DNA from: JACDCA01 sp963810305
Lineage (GTDB): Bacteria > Acidobacteriota > Vicinamibacteria > Vicinamibacterales > 2-12-FULL-66-21
Direction: 5' to 3'
Length of the DNA stretch: 64,000 bases
Assembly (NCBI GenBank): GCA_963810305.1
Contig: CAWEMY010000019.1
Coordinates: 1-64,000 of the forward strand
Shown here: positions 37,324-47,228 of the stretch, piece by piece
How the letters are laid out: the number at the start of each line of letters is the position of its first letter
How positions within the stretch are numbered: position 1 is the stretch's first letter
Translations under genes and position numbers: made by a program
The notes under the pieces: model-generated
The model's input: only the letters and a program-made list of their open reading frames with translations
What the model was told of the DNA's origin: nothing
The model's database searches: none

Positions 37324-39393
37324 TCAGCGCGTCACTCGGAATGCCGCGAGGACCTTCTGGGCAGCTCCATCCGCCGTTCCTGACAGCTCGATCAGGTACT
37401 CCCCCGGCGCGAGTGCGGCAAGGGTGACGTCGGCTGCGGACCAGCGCTGGCCGCCATCGTCGGTGCGTTCCGAAACCGCGACGGGGACTTCGATCGCGTT
37501 GCCATTCCTGTCGAGCACGCGGGCGCCCGCGATCTTTGCGGCTCCAGCGAGCGCTACTTCGAAGCGCGCGCGCTCGGTGCGGCTGAACTGCGGCTGCCCG
37601 GCAGGCTGCAGGCGATTTCCGGTGGCCGGGCCACGCCGGAACAGCAGCGGCGATGAAATTGCCACCGCGGGATCGATGCGGATTCCGTCCGATAGCGGCA
37701 GCGGCGACCCGCCGGCAATCCGCAGGCGAACGTCAAGTGGACCGGTCGCGTCGGTCTTCAGCGGTATCGACGCACTGAAGGCGCGCTGCCCGGGCGCGAT
37801 CGGCATGTCGACGGTACTCGTGGAGCCACCGGCGGTCACGGTCACGCTGGCGTTCATCGCCGCCACCGCAGGTTGTGCGAGCTCGCCCGCCAGCCAGACC
37901 GTGCGTGGCAGCGCAACCGCGTGCGTGAAGAGAGGCGCGCCGGCGCGGATGCGGGATAGACCGGCAATCGCATCGCGGGCGGACGAGATGGCCTCTGAGA
38001 CCGGCGCTGCGGCTGCGGAACGCGCCGCGGCGACTTCGTCCGCTGTTGCCGCCTTGTAGCCGCGTCTGGCACGGACGTCGATGCCGGGCTGCCTGATATT
38101 TACCTTCAGCGTTCGGAAGCGTCCGTCCAGCTTCGTATTCGTCGAGTAATAACCCAGGAGGTAATAGGACGTCAGATCGTCAGAGATCCGCTTCAGCCCC
38201 TTGTCGAGATCGTTGCTGTTGACGACAGCGAATCCATCGGTGTTGTTCGCGAGCACGTGCAGGCTGTCCAGTCTGTTGCGCAGATTCGCCTGATCGACCT
38301 CCAGCCGCGGAAAGGGCTCGGGACCTATCGGTGAATCAAACACGACAAGGCCGCGCGGATCGACGGTGTAGAAGCTGGCATTGGCGCGGTTGGCCGAGGC
38401 GATCAACTCACGAAGGTAATACTCGTCGTCGATCTCGGCGAGGCGAATGCGGTCGGCATCACATTGCGACTTGGTCACGCCACTCGAGTTGTTTTCCCGG
38501 CCGCCGACTCTGAGGCGGCCGTCAGGACCTACACCGATCGGCTCGGGCCCCGGAATCGGTTCCTTCGCACCGTTCTCCCCGATGGTGCGCAGCCTGGTGA
38601 GGTCGCTGCTTCGTTCGTACAGGAGCCAGCCCTCAGTTACGGTGAGAACGGCCTTCCGCTCCTCGCGCTGATTACGGAGCCAGGCGACCAGCTCGTGCAG
38701 CGCGTCCAGCGTCTCCCTTTCACGCTTGCGCGCGATCATCTCCCTGACCAGCTCCTCCGTCTGCTTCCAGGGGTAGCACGCCTCGTACATGTGCTCCCGT
38801 TCGTCCCTCTGCAGCGTATGCCGCTCACCCCATGGCCACCGGTCGCGAAGTCCGCCTTCGATGACGGCCGTCTTTCGCGCAAAGACGACATCAGCCGCGG
38901 ACATCCTGGGGGTCATGATGCCGACCAGATCTTCCGGTCCCATCAATCGGTCCACCAGGCGGATCAGCGGTTCCCGAATCGTCCAGCCGCCGGCCATCGT
39001 CACGTGCGGAACGTCTAGAAAGAGAACGAAGACGCGCGCCCGTGGATTCTTGAGCGCGTCCCGCGACTCCTGAACGGTGTTGGGTTCCTGACGCAGTTCC
39101 TGCGGCGCGCCGGTGCGGACGTTGACGTACTCGATCGTCGAGACCGTCTGCGGCGTGCCGTCCTCCAGGATCTGGAAGTCCTCGAGCTTCAGGTCGTGGA
39201 CCGGCGTCCCGTTGCGGGTCGCGAAGACGTCCACTCGCACGAAGTTCGCCTCCGTGCGGAATTGCGGGGGCTGTCTCAGGTCCGGTTTCTGGTCTGATTT
39301 CTGGGGCGGTGGCGATTGCGGCGGCGCCTGTGCGGGCAGTGTGACAAGACAGAGCGACACGAACGCGGTGACGCACATCGAGCGGCTTGGCAA
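37324..39393 (-). CDS. Secreted VWFA-related protein of acidobacterial type
   Basis: A TTG start at 39393 has GGGAG 8 bases upstream; an internal ATG at 39378 is the alternative. A short signal peptide (CVTAFVSLCLVTLPAQA) precedes a Pro-rich stretch. The entry motif NFVRVDVFATRNGTPVHDLK and EDFQILEDGTPQTVSTIEY is the hallmark of the VWFA-related family of Acidobacteria. The VWA-like fold follows (RARVFVLFLDVPHVT, DLVGIMTPRM), with a helical insertion, then C-terminal YLLGYYSTNTKLDGRFRTLK and a beta-rich tail. Length is 689 residues. The role is unknown; extracellular protein interaction is likely. It lies upstream of padR on the same strand. Confidence 0.88.
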   Translation of the reverse strand: MPSRSMCVTAFVSLCLVTLPAQAPPQSPPPQKSDQKPDLRQPPQFRTEANFVRVDVFATRNGTPVHDLKLEDFQILEDGTPQTVSTIEYVNVRTGAPQELRQEPNTVQESRDALKNPRARVFVLFLDVPHVTMAGGWTIREPLIRLVDRLMGPEDLVGIMTPRMSAADVVFARKTAVIEGGLRDRWPWGERHTLQRDEREHMYEACYPWKQTEELVREMIARKRERETLDALHELVAWLRNQREERKAVLTVTEGWLLYERSSDLTRLRTIGENGAKEPIPGPEPIGVGPDGRLRVGGRENNSSGVTKSQCDADRIRLAEIDDEYYLRELIASANRANASFYTVDPRGLVVFDSPIGPEPFPRLEVDQANLRNRLDSLHVLANNTDGFAVVNSNDLDKGLKRISDDLTSYYLLGYYSTNTKLDGRFRTLKVNIRQPGIDVRARRGYKAATADEVAAARSAAAAPVSEAISSARDAIAGLSRIRAGAPLFTHAVALPRTVWLAGELAQPAVAAMNASVTVTAGGSTSTVDMPIAPGQRAFSASIPLKTDATGPLDVRLRIAGGSPLPLSDGIRIDPAVAISSPLLFRRGPATGNRLQPAGQPQFSRTERARFEVALAGAAKIAGARVLDRNGNAIEVPVAVSERTDDGGQRWSAADVTLAALAPGEYLIELSGTADGAAQKVLAAFRVTR

Positions 39394-39601
39394 CGTCGCG
39401 CTCCCTTTTGGATGACAGAGGCTGGCTCCGTCAGTTTACGCCGATGTGCACACGGCTGCATATTTTCGCGACGCGATCGTTCAGGAATCATGCGTTCGTG
39501 CCGGCCGTTCCGGTGAGCGGATGTGGATTACGCCGGTTCTCGCGACCCCGGCCGTGGCAGACGGCTTGCCTTGAACGACGCGTCCGTGGAGGTTGAATAC
39601 C

Positions 39602-39775
39602 GTGCGCACCCATGACGAGTGGACGATCGATCGGTGGCGGACCGAACCGCCGCTGCAGATGCTGGATGTCGACGTCGAGGATGCGGATCAGAATCCGCCG
39701 CTCTGGAAGGACCTTACCTGCGCCGCCGTGATCGCCGTGCTCCTGTGGGTGATGGCGGCGGTCGTGCTCCCCTAG
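39602..39775 (+). CDS. Small single-helix membrane protein
   Basis: GTG at 39602 is chosen because GGAGG at 39588-39592 sits 9 bases upstream. The 57-residue product has an acidic N-terminal half (MLDVDVEDADQ) and a C-terminal helix (LTCAAVIAVLLWVMAAVVLP). Its TAG stop overlaps, on the other strand, the stop of the convergent gene at 39772 (shared CTAG). No family is recognised. Confidence 0.6.
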   Translation: MRTHDEWTIDRWRTEPPLQMLDVDVEDADQNPPLWKDLTCAAVIAVLLWVMAAVVLP

Positions 39776-40008
39776 CCAGCCTCGAGCGAGGGTGTGTCGT
39801 GCCATCCCTGCTGCTTGAGCCGATCACCGTACACCTGCGCCCAGCGCAGCGCCAGCCGCTCCTCAGGGAACATCTCAGTCAGCACGACATCGCGGTCCTG
39901 CAGCACGCGGACTTCGACCGGCATCCCGTCGTACATGACACATCGGACGTCTGAGAGACGTCTCCGAAGACACCAGAGGACGCGAGCGCCCGGCTGGACC
40001 AGTGGCAT
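39772..40008 (-). CDS. Small conserved hypothetical protein
   Basis: ATG at 40008 is chosen over a TTG two codons earlier. The 78-residue sequence (RLSDVRCVMYDGMPVEVRVL, MFPEERLALRWAQVYGDRLK, QQGW) resembles a class of short bacterial proteins that combine a small beta-sheet with a C-terminal helix and end in GW. Function is unknown. The gene is convergent with the small membrane protein gene and overlaps its stop codon. Confidence 0.6.
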   Translation of the reverse strand: MPLVQPGARVLWCLRRRLSDVRCVMYDGMPVEVRVLQDRDVVLTEMFPEERLALRWAQVYGDRLKQQGWHDTPSLEAG

Positions 40009-40110
40009 GGACAACGAGAACGCGCCCCTTTCTGCGCGAACCGTGAGTTGCGAGGTGTAGTGCAGTTGTAAGCCAAGAGCGGCCGCGCGTCAAGTAAACT
40101 CGCTGAGCCA

Positions 40111-40177
40111 ACGCCTAACGCCTAACTCCTAATCTCTTTTAGAAGTTAGAAGTTAGAAGTTAGAAGTTAGGAGTTAC
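40111..40177. repeat. Inverted heptamer array, copy 1
   Basis: Left arm of (AACGCCT/AACTCCT) units, centre CTAATCTCTTTTAG, right arm of four AGAAGTT units and AGGAGTT. The arms are complementary, so the whole can fold. The same centre recurs at 57680-57692. Confidence 0.85.
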
Positions 40178-40201
40178 ACCCGGAGCGGAGCGGAGGGTGG
40201 G

Positions 40202-40288
40202 ATGAACAAGGTAGCCAGGGTGTCCTGGTGGTCGGTGCTGATACTGATCGCGATTGTGGTGCTGGCGATCGTGCTCGCACGGCGTTAA
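40202..40288 (+). CDS. 28-residue single-helix membrane peptide
   Basis: A GGAGGG ribosome site 6 bases before the ATG supports translation of MNKVARVSWWSVLILIAIVV plus LAIVLARR, one membrane helix between basic ends. The length is too short for routine gene callers. Small membrane peptides of this shape often modulate larger membrane proteins, but no partner is evident. Confidence 0.5.
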   Translation: MNKVARVSWWSVLILIAIVVLAIVLARR

Positions 40289-40306
40289 GACTGACGTCGT
40301 TAGCCC

Positions 40307-40474
40307 CTAGCGGCGGATTTTCATGACCAGGAACAGCACGAGCACCGCCCCCAGCGCGACGACGATCAGACCGACAGTAAACCCGGCCTTGAAGATTCCC
40401 TGCGCGAGATCGCAGCCCGTGCTGGCAAGCGCCAGCAGCAGAAGCACATACAACTGAATCCCGGCTCGCCTCAT
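40307..40474 (-). CDS. Small lipoprotein-like membrane protein
   Basis: ATG at 40474 has GGGAGG 7 bases upstream. The 55-residue protein has a lipobox-like ALASTGC at residue 21, then a second hydrophobic helix (AGFTVGLIVVALGAVLVLFL) and a basic end (MKIRR). Similar two-part small proteins occur in several soil phyla. Function is unknown. It converges with the 28-residue peptide gene and follows the J-domain gene by 32 bases. Confidence 0.65.
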   Translation of the reverse strand: MRRAGIQLYVLLLLALASTGCDLAQGIFKAGFTVGLIVVALGAVLVLFLVMKIRR

Positions 40475-40505
40475 TGATCTCCCTCCCGGTCGCAAAAACG
40501 ATGAA

Positions 40506-41057
40506 CTATCGTGCCGCGCGCAACTTCGGGGTGCTCGAGTTCCGATTGTGGTTGGCTTCGATGTGGTCGACGCCCTCGGCAGTGATCTGGATCCTGGACT
40601 GGTCGTCCCGCGTGATCATTTTCATGGAGGCGAGATACCAGATGGTGAACTCGAGGTGCTCGCGCGGACGCCCCATCATCTCCGCAAGGTCCCAGTTCGA
40701 CAACCCGGGGTTGCCCGGATCGACGCGACGGCGGCTGTAGAGGATCTCGAGCAGCGTGCACCGCAGCTCCTTCTCCATCTCGAAGTCGTTCTCGGCGGGC
40801 GGCCCGGTACTGACGAACTTCCACCGCTCCTGCCGCAACGCCTCGTACTTGGTGTCGTACTGCGCGCGTTTTTCCGGATCGCTGAGGATGGTGTACGCGT
40901 CGTGCAGCTTGCGGAATCGCGCGGCGTCGCCGGTGTCCTGATTGTCCGGATGATAGCGCTGCGCCAGCAGGCGGAACACCCGGTGAATGGTGTCCGGGTC
41001 GGCGTGCGGGCTGATCTGAAGGATCTCGTAACAATCGAGCGGCTGATCGTCGGCCAT
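40506..41057 (-). CDS. J-domain protein with C-terminal winged-helix-like domain
   Basis: The start is set at MADDQPLDCYEIL (41057); an upstream ATG at 41090 is possible. Residues 7-72 are a J-domain with the HPD motif at 36-38 (RYHPDNQDTGDAARFRKLHD, AYTILSDPEKRAQYD), so it should stimulate a DnaK/Hsp70 ATPase. There is no Gly/Phe region or zinc finger. Residues 110-175 (LSNWDLAEMMGRPREHLEFT, IQITAEGVDHIEAN) look like a winged helix, suggesting a DNA- or protein-binding adaptor. The 3' gene is the small lipoprotein at 40307. Confidence 0.85.
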   Translation of the reverse strand: MADDQPLDCYEILQISPHADPDTIHRVFRLLAQRYHPDNQDTGDAARFRKLHDAYTILSDPEKRAQYDTKYEALRQERWKFVSTGPPAENDFEMEKELRCTLLEILYSRRRVDPGNPGLSNWDLAEMMGRPREHLEFTIWYLASMKMITRDDQSRIQITAEGVDHIEANHNRNSSTPKLRAAR

Positions 41058-41139
41058 AACGGTCTTTTCGGCTCCTGAGACGTGTTTCATTGAGCGCGAC
41101 GGGTGCCTGGGCACCGGCGCAGTGCTACGCTGGATAGAG

Positions 41140-41595
41140 ATGGCAGCTCCCTGGTTGTTGAGACTGACGCCGATCCTGTCGGCGATCTGCCTGCTTAACG
41201 GCGCCGCCTCCGCCCAGGGCCCTTCCGCCGCTGGCCGTTGGAAGACGATCGACGACCGGAACGGTCAGGTGCAATCGATCATGAAGATCGAGGAGTTCGG
41301 CGGCGAGTTTCGCGGAAAAGTCGACCGCATCTTCTCGCCCCCCGCGAAGAACGCAAACCCCCTGTGCGAGAAGTGTCCGGGAGATCGAAAGAACAAGCCC
41401 GTCCTCGGCATGGAGATCATGTGGGGATTCCGGAAGTCGGGCAACGATTACAGCGGCGGCCGCATCATGGATCCGGAGGACGGCAAGATCTACCGCTGCA
41501 AGCTCCGTCTGATCGACGGTGGGAAGAAACTCGAAGTCCGCGGCTACGTCGGATTCTCGCTGCTCGGGCGAACACAGACCTGGCTGCGTGAGTAG
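41140..41595 (+). CDS. DUF2147 family exported protein
   Basis: The start MAAPWLLRLTPILSAICLLN gives a signal peptide ending ASA-QG. The mature part matches DUF2147: AAGRWKTIDDRNGQVQSIMK, IFSPPAKNANPLCEKCPGDR, GMEIMWGFRK, GRIMDPEDGKIYRCKLRL and the tail LGRTQTWLRE. It is a periplasmic beta-rich domain of about 120 residues. The biochemical role is not established. It is divergent from the J-domain gene. Confidence 0.87.
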   Translation: MAAPWLLRLTPILSAICLLNGAASAQGPSAAGRWKTIDDRNGQVQSIMKIEEFGGEFRGKVDRIFSPPAKNANPLCEKCPGDRKNKPVLGMEIMWGFRKSGNDYSGGRIMDPEDGKIYRCKLRLIDGGKKLEVRGYVGFSLLGRTQTWLRE

Positions 41596-41797
41596 CGGGA
41601 AGGCAGACCGGTCCGTCATTTAGCGATGCGAACGAGCAAAGGCCCGGCCATGGCATCGATGCGGAAATCGACAACAACGACGGGCCTCGACAGGCTTCCG
41701 CTGACCGGCGGCGATTACTGTTCCGGCATCTGATGACAGCCTTGTAATGGTTGCGCCCCGCGCGCCGCGCCTCGCGCGCCGCGAAACCGGCACCTAC

Positions 41798-44273
41798 CTA
41801 CTCCGCTCGCAAGGCGACTGATGGATTCACGCGGGCCGCACGGCTCGCGGGGATGAGCGATGCGACGAGCGCCACCAGACTCAAGGCACCAAGAGCGAGT
41901 GCGAACCAGCCGGCGTGGGCCGTCGTGATCCGCGGCACCAGGTACGGCAACCACTGAGAGAGTGCCGCCACCACGCCGGCCGCAAGAAAGAGTCCCGCCA
42001 CGGCCCCGCCACCGGCATATCGTCCGGCTTCGCCGACGAATCCCGCCACGAGACGCAGCGGCGTGGCGCCGAGCGCCATTCGCACGCCCGTTTCGCGCTG
42101 CCGCTGGGTCACCGCGTAGCCGATCACTGCATAGAGCCCGAGCGCGGCCAGAACGAGAGCCGCCGCGCCCAACGCGCTCAGCACGGTCGCTCCGATGCGC
42201 AGCGGAAAAAACGGAACCGACGCATAGTTCTCCAAGGTCGTCGGGCTCAGCAGCGTAAGCCTCGGCTCCACGGCCCCAACTTCACGCCGGACGGCGGGAA
42301 CCAGCGCGAGCGGATCGCCGGCCGCGTGGACGTGGAGAACAGGCGTGCTACTGCCCCACTGCGCGTAGGGCAGATAGATGAATGGCGGCGATGGATCGTC
42401 GAGCGGCGCCGTGTACCTGGTACTTACCATCCTTCGCAACACCCACGACGACAAGCTCACGCTCACCCACGCGGATCGTGCGACGTAACGGATCCGCGTC
42501 GTCCCAGAAGCGACGGGCGAAGGCTTCGTTCACCACCGCGACCTCCTGGCTGCCGGTACGGTCCGTCGCTTCGATCGGACGTCCCTGGAGGATGGGGATG
42601 CCCATCGTTTGAAAATAGCCCGTCGTGACCCGATTGGTGAGAAACGCCATTGATTCGCCGGGCCTCGGCGAGTAACCGTCTATCTTCACTTCGACCGAGA
42701 GGTATCCGAGGAACCCGAGGGGCACGAAGCTCCCCGCCGCGGCGGTGCTGGCGCCAGGAAGGGTGCCGAGCCGCTCTACGATGCGGTCGATGATCTGGGA
42801 TCGCACGGAATCCCCGCGGATACCGGCAATCTCGAAGTCCACCGTCGCGACGAGAACGTGCGCAGCGTCGCGAAAGCCACGTTCGATCCGCTGCAGCTCA
42901 TCGAGCCGGTGCAGGAAGATCCCGGCGGTCACGAGAACCGACAACGAGAGTGCGAACTGCGCGCCGACCAACGCGCCCCGTAACCTTGCGCCGGTCGCGG
43001 TCGACCCTCGCGTGCCGCCGGCCAGCGACACACGCCCCGCGGCCCGGGTCGCACGCAGCGCCGGAACGAGGCCGAACGCCAGGAGTGTCACCACGCCGAC
43101 GAGCGCGACCAGAAACACGACGCGGACATCGACCGGTGTGTCGAAGACCACCGGTAGCGGTGATTCGGGAATCACCGAGGCCATCGAGCGCTGGCCCCAT
43201 GCCGCCAGGACCAAACCCAGCGACACGCCGGCGATCGCGAACATCAGACTCTCGGTCATCAGCTGTCGCACGATGCGTCGGGGATGCGCGCCGAGCGCAA
43301 GCCGGACGGCGAGCTCCTGCTGACGTCCGGCGCCGCGGAGCAGAAGCAGGTTCGCCACGTTGGTGCAGACGATGAGGAGCACGAGCGCGTTGATGCCCAG
43401 CATCAGGACGAGAAGTGGCCCAAGTCGATCGCTGGGGCCCACGTCCAGCGTCCGCGCGGTCAGGCCGCGATCGCGCTCCGCCAGGTGAATGGTGGCGAGC
43501 CGGGAACCGATGGTTTGCGCCTCGGCTCGCGCCGATGCCAGCGTGCCCCCCGATTCGAGGCGGCCGAACACGGCGAGCCATCTCACCGCACGATCCGGCA
43601 GAATCGGCGCGCTGGACGAGAAGGCCGGGTGCATGGTCACCGGCGTCCACAGGTCGAACGCGAGTCCGTTGATTGTGCCGGTGAAGTCTGGAGGCGCGAC
43701 GCCGACGATCGTGAGCTCCCGGCCATTTAACCAGAGCGGGCGTCCGAGCACTGCCGCATCACTCCCGAAGCGGCGCACCCAGAGCGCATGGCTGATGACC
43801 GCCACCGGCGCCTCTTCCGCCACCGCATCTTCCCCGGTGCGGAAGGCACGGCCAACGACCGGGTGGACACCCAACACGTCGAAGTAATTCGCCGACGCAA
43901 GGATGCCCCAGACCGGTTCGGCATCACGCTCGGTCGCCGCCGACGTCACCCGCAGGTTGAATCGGCGGATCCCGAATGCCGCCAGTCCGCGAAACAGCGG
44001 GGACCCGGCGCGAGTGTCATCCCGGATGTCCTGGTAGGCGGGATACGACAGGTTGGACTCGCCTTTCGCGAAGGTCGATTTGAGCGAGAACAACCGATCC
44101 GCGTCGGGGACCCCGGGCACGGGATGGAAGACCATCCCTTGCATCCATGCGATCACCGTCGCGGTCGCCCCGATGCTGAACGCCAGGCACAGGACGATTG
44201 TCGTCGAGGCCATGGCGGACTTCCGCATGACCCGCCAGGCGAAGGACGCGTCGGCGACGATCTTGCTCAGCAT
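41798..44273 (-). CDS. ADOP-type ABC transporter permease (one frame break)
   Basis: MLSKIVADASFAWRVMRKSA at 44273 is the typical start without the long helical prefix. The order is helix 1, MacB-type periplasmic domain, first FtsX-like domain (VLLIVCTNVANLLLLRGAGR, QQELAVRLALGAHPRRIVRQ), second periplasmic domain, then near 42400 a shift by one extra base into YTAPLDDPSPPFIYLPYAQW and the second FtsX domain (ETGVRMALGATPLRLVAGF, SRAARVNPSVALRAE). The rejoined product is about 824 residues. No PadR gene or ATPase gene adjoins it, unlike the ADOP gene at 34306. Confidence 0.9.
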
Positions 44274-44431
44274 ATGGGCACGTCCGAGGCACGAGGTTTG
44301 CGAGCGACTCTGCGGGTTGTATAACGGATGGGCATAGAAGAATCTGACAGACGGTCTATGGAAGCCATTCTTTAGACCCGATAGACTGCCCGTCGCACTC
44401 TTCCGTTGCTGCGTGCAGCCCGACAAAACTC

Positions 44432-44665
44432 ATGCATGTATACAAATCCAGTGTGGGCGCAGGTGGATGCCCCTGCTGCGGCAGACAGAACTGTGAAGCC
44501 CTGCGTTCCCGCCTCCTTGATCTCGAGCACCGCATCCACGCACTTCAGGAGGAGAACGCTCGTCTCACCGAGTCCGCCAACACGTTCGCTGATCTCGCCG
44601 ACAGACTGAATTATCAACTACAGAACGGCGCGTCAGACCGTCGATCCAGACCGCACGCTGACTGA
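44432..44665 (+). CDS. Small Cys-rich coiled-coil protein, paralogue of the 48790 protein
   Basis: The 77-residue protein begins with a possible metal site (GGCPCCGRQNC), then a coiled coil (LDLEHRIHALQEENARL) and the motif SANTFADLADRLN, identical in the protein at 48790-49002. The conservation of this 13-residue block in two otherwise different short proteins shows that both are translated and related. No Shine-Dalgarno sequence is visible. Function is unknown; dimer formation through the coiled coil is likely. Confidence 0.65.
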   Translation: MHVYKSSVGAGGCPCCGRQNCEALRSRLLDLEHRIHALQEENARLTESANTFADLADRLNYQLQNGASDRRSRPHAD

Positions 44666-44881
44666 TCGCGCGCGCCGTGCCGGCGTTTTCGCGATGACCG
44701 GACGGACCACATCCATATGCCGCCGAGCCTCGGCTCGGTAGGACGTCGCCTCAATCAACTCTGCCGCGTCGATCGTGGGTCCTGTTTGGCGGACTACGAC
44801 CGATGGTAGTAGACGATCTGGCCGCGTAGACTTCCTCGTCAGATACCGATTCAATCTCTCCCCCAACGCAGGAGCCTGGTG

Positions 44882-47083
44882 ATGAGCTCGAGACTGGTGT
44901 CGACGGTGTTCTTGCTGCTGGCGATCGCGTCGGCCGCGGCCGCGCAGACCTCTACCCGGTTCGAGGGTCGCCTCGTCCGCGAAGACACCGGCGCACCAGT
45001 AGTTGGAGCCACTCTGTCGGTCGTCGGGGTATCCGGTTCCGTTCGCACCGACTCGGATGGGCGCTTCATTTGGGCCCCCACGCCGGCGGTGCCGTTTCAG
45101 ATGATCATCATCCTGCCCCGGGGGCAGGTACTTCGCCCCGTACTGGTCGAGTCAGTGGAGGAGGTGACGACGACGATTCGAGTCGGAGGGCTGGCTGACG
45201 AGGCCGTCACCGTGCTGGGAGCCGCACCGAGTGTGAACACCCCCCCCGGATCGGCGACGACGGTACTTTCGAGTACACAGATTTCGCGACGCACTCCTGA
45301 GAATCTGATGCAGGCCCTGGAAACGGTCCCGGGCATCAATCAGGTCTCCGAGGGGCATGCTTCGGTGCCGGCGGTCAGAGGCCTGGCCCGAGGGCGGACG
45401 CTGTTTCTGATCGATGGCGGCAGAGTGACCGCCGAGCGCCGCGTAGGCCCCAGCGGTACGTTTCTGGACCCGTCGGTGATCGAAAGGATCGACGTCTCGC
45501 GCGGTCCAGGATCCGTGGCATACGGGTCGGACGCGCTGGGCGGGGTTATCTCGGTGAGCACGCGCAGGGCCGAACCCAATACTCCGCTGAGGGCACGTGT
45601 CACTGCGACGGCCGCTGCGGGCATGCCGGAGGCGGGGGGCGCGTTCGAGGTCGCCAAGGGCTTCGCGCGCGGCGGTGTCCTCGTTCAAGCCCACATCCGA
45701 AACGCGGAGGACTACGACGCGCCTGACGGTGAAGTGTTCAATTCCGGCTGGGAAGACCAGGGCTTTCTCGTTCACGCCACACACACGCTCGGGTCAGGGG
45801 TCTTCTCGGCAGCCTGGCAGAGCGACTACGGCCGCGACTTCGAGCGGCCACGGAACAATTCACGAACTGTCCGCTTCTATTACCCCTTCGAAAATTCGCA
45901 CCGCTTCACGGCGTCATATGAGATCCCCGGCGTCGCCGGCTTTCGCAAGATCGCTTTCACGGGATTCCTGGGCGGATATGAGCAGCGAACCGATCAGGAT
46001 CGTTTCGCCACTGCGACTACCGGGCGCAGCATCGAACGCGCCGATGTGTCGGCGAACGACTTCCATGTCAAAGGCAGCGCCGATCGGCTCTTCGGCTCGG
46101 CCCGAGTCGAGTTTGGCGTCGACGTCAACGGCCGGTTCGATCTCGAGGCTCTGGACATCATTCAGGCGTTCGACCTCGCCGGGGGCGTCACGCGCGATAC
46201 GACCAATGTCTCAATCGAGGATGCGCGGCGAACCGACACCGGAATATACCTGGAGGCCGAAGCGCCGATCGGTCGCTATGTCCGCGTCTCAGGCGGCATA
46301 CGAGGTGATCGCGTCACCACGAAGAACATCGGCGGCTTCTTCGGCGACCGATCCACCGACAACGGCGCAGGGTCGGGCTTCGGTGCGCTGACCGTCGGTC
46401 CTTTCGATGGACTGTCGGTGACGGCGCAAGTCTCGCGAGGCTTCCGCGACCCGGTTCTGTCGGATCGATACTTTCGCGGGCCATCAGGACGCGGCTTCAT
46501 CACCGGGAATCCGGACCTGGAGCCCGAAACGAGTCTGCAATTCGACCTGGCGACGCGCTACTCGTACCGCCGCACCCAGCTTGGCGTCTACTTCTATCAC
46601 TATCGGATCACCGACCTCATCGAGCGGTTCCCGACGCAAACCGATTCCTTCGAATTCCGGAATCGCGGGCGCGCGCGGCTGCGCGGGTTTGAGGTAGAGG
46701 CCAGTTCCAATCTCGGCAAGGGGTATTCGATCGAAGTGGGTGCTCAGATCGCGCGCGGCCACGCCCTGGATGACGATGCGTTTCTCGACGACATCTCGCC
46801 GGCGACGTTTTTCATCGTCGGTCGCAAGGAATTCAGTCGCCGCGGCTATGCCCAGACCCGCGTCGCCTGGTACGGTGAGGACGAGCGGCCAGGCCCGAGT
46901 GAAATTGCGGCGCCCGGCGCGACACTCGTCGACGCCGGGGGCGGCTGGCGGCTGCACCAGAATCTGGAGTTGCGCGCTCTCGCTCGCAACCTGCTGAACG
47001 ACACGTACTACGCAAGCCCCGATCCGCGATTCGTACTCGCCGCGGGACGTTCGTTCAGTCTTACCGCCGTCGTGCAGTTTTAA
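44882..47083 (+). CDS. TonB-dependent receptor
   Basis: ATG at 44882 follows AGGAG by 7 bases. The signal peptide ends AAAAQ. A short carboxypeptidase-regulatory domain (GRLVREDTGAPVVGATLSVV) precedes a canonical plug (NLMQALETVPGINQVSEGHA, VRGLARGRTLFLIDGGRV, IDVSRGPGSVAYGSDALGGV) and a barrel ending FSLTAVVQF. At 733 residues it is the shorter siderophore/vitamin-B12-receptor type, unlike the three ~1000-residue Oar-like receptors. RGFRDPVLSDRYFRGPSGRG and the TonB-box-like TTIRVGG region are present. The ligand is unknown. It is followed by a heptamer array. Confidence 0.9.
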   Translation: MSSRLVSTVFLLLAIASAAAAQTSTRFEGRLVREDTGAPVVGATLSVVGVSGSVRTDSDGRFIWAPTPAVPFQMIIILPRGQVLRPVLVESVEEVTTTIRVGGLADEAVTVLGAAPSVNTPPGSATTVLSSTQISRRTPENLMQALETVPGINQVSEGHASVPAVRGLARGRTLFLIDGGRVTAERRVGPSGTFLDPSVIERIDVSRGPGSVAYGSDALGGVISVSTRRAEPNTPLRARVTATAAAGMPEAGGAFEVAKGFARGGVLVQAHIRNAEDYDAPDGEVFNSGWEDQGFLVHATHTLGSGVFSAAWQSDYGRDFERPRNNSRTVRFYYPFENSHRFTASYEIPGVAGFRKIAFTGFLGGYEQRTDQDRFATATTGRSIERADVSANDFHVKGSADRLFGSARVEFGVDVNGRFDLEALDIIQAFDLAGGVTRDTTNVSIEDARRTDTGIYLEAEAPIGRYVRVSGGIRGDRVTTKNIGGFFGDRSTDNGAGSGFGALTVGPFDGLSVTAQVSRGFRDPVLSDRYFRGPSGRGFITGNPDLEPETSLQFDLATRYSYRRTQLGVYFYHYRITDLIERFPTQTDSFEFRNRGRARLRGFEVEASSNLGKGYSIEVGAQIARGHALDDDAFLDDISPATFFIVGRKEFSRRGYAQTRVAWYGEDERPGPSEIAAPGATLVDAGGGWRLHQNLELRALARNLLNDTYYASPDPRFVLAAGRSFSLTAVVQF

Positions 47084-47090
47084 GAAAACC

Positions 47091-47208
47091 AACTCCTAAC
47101 TTCTAACTTCTAACTCCTAACTTCAAAATCCTTAATCCTCGGTTGTAGTTCGAGGCTGGCGCCCCTCCGTTTCCTCCTTAGGAGTTAGGCGTTAGGCGTT
47201 AGGAGTTG
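47091..47208. repeat. Inverted heptamer array, copy 2
   Basis: AACTCCT/AACTTCT units start 8 bases after the TonB receptor stop. A 60-base unrelated centre is followed by the complementary arm (AGGAGTTAGGCGTTAGGCGT). It can fold into a long stem between the convergent receptor and M56 genes. Confidence 0.8.
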
Positions 47209-47228
47209 ACACGCGTAAGCACCGCGAC

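Noticed and set aside
40111..40177. CRISPR array from the regular short repeats
   Set aside because: Units are 7 bases without spacers and form complementary arms; no cas genes are present.
41798..44273. Two separate permease genes
   Set aside because: The second half lacks a start and signal, and continues the ADOP domain order exactly after a one-base shift.
44633..44866. 77-codon minus-strand frame beside the coiled-coil gene
   Set aside because: Start would be TTG without a ribosome site, codon choice is not gene-like and no family is seen.
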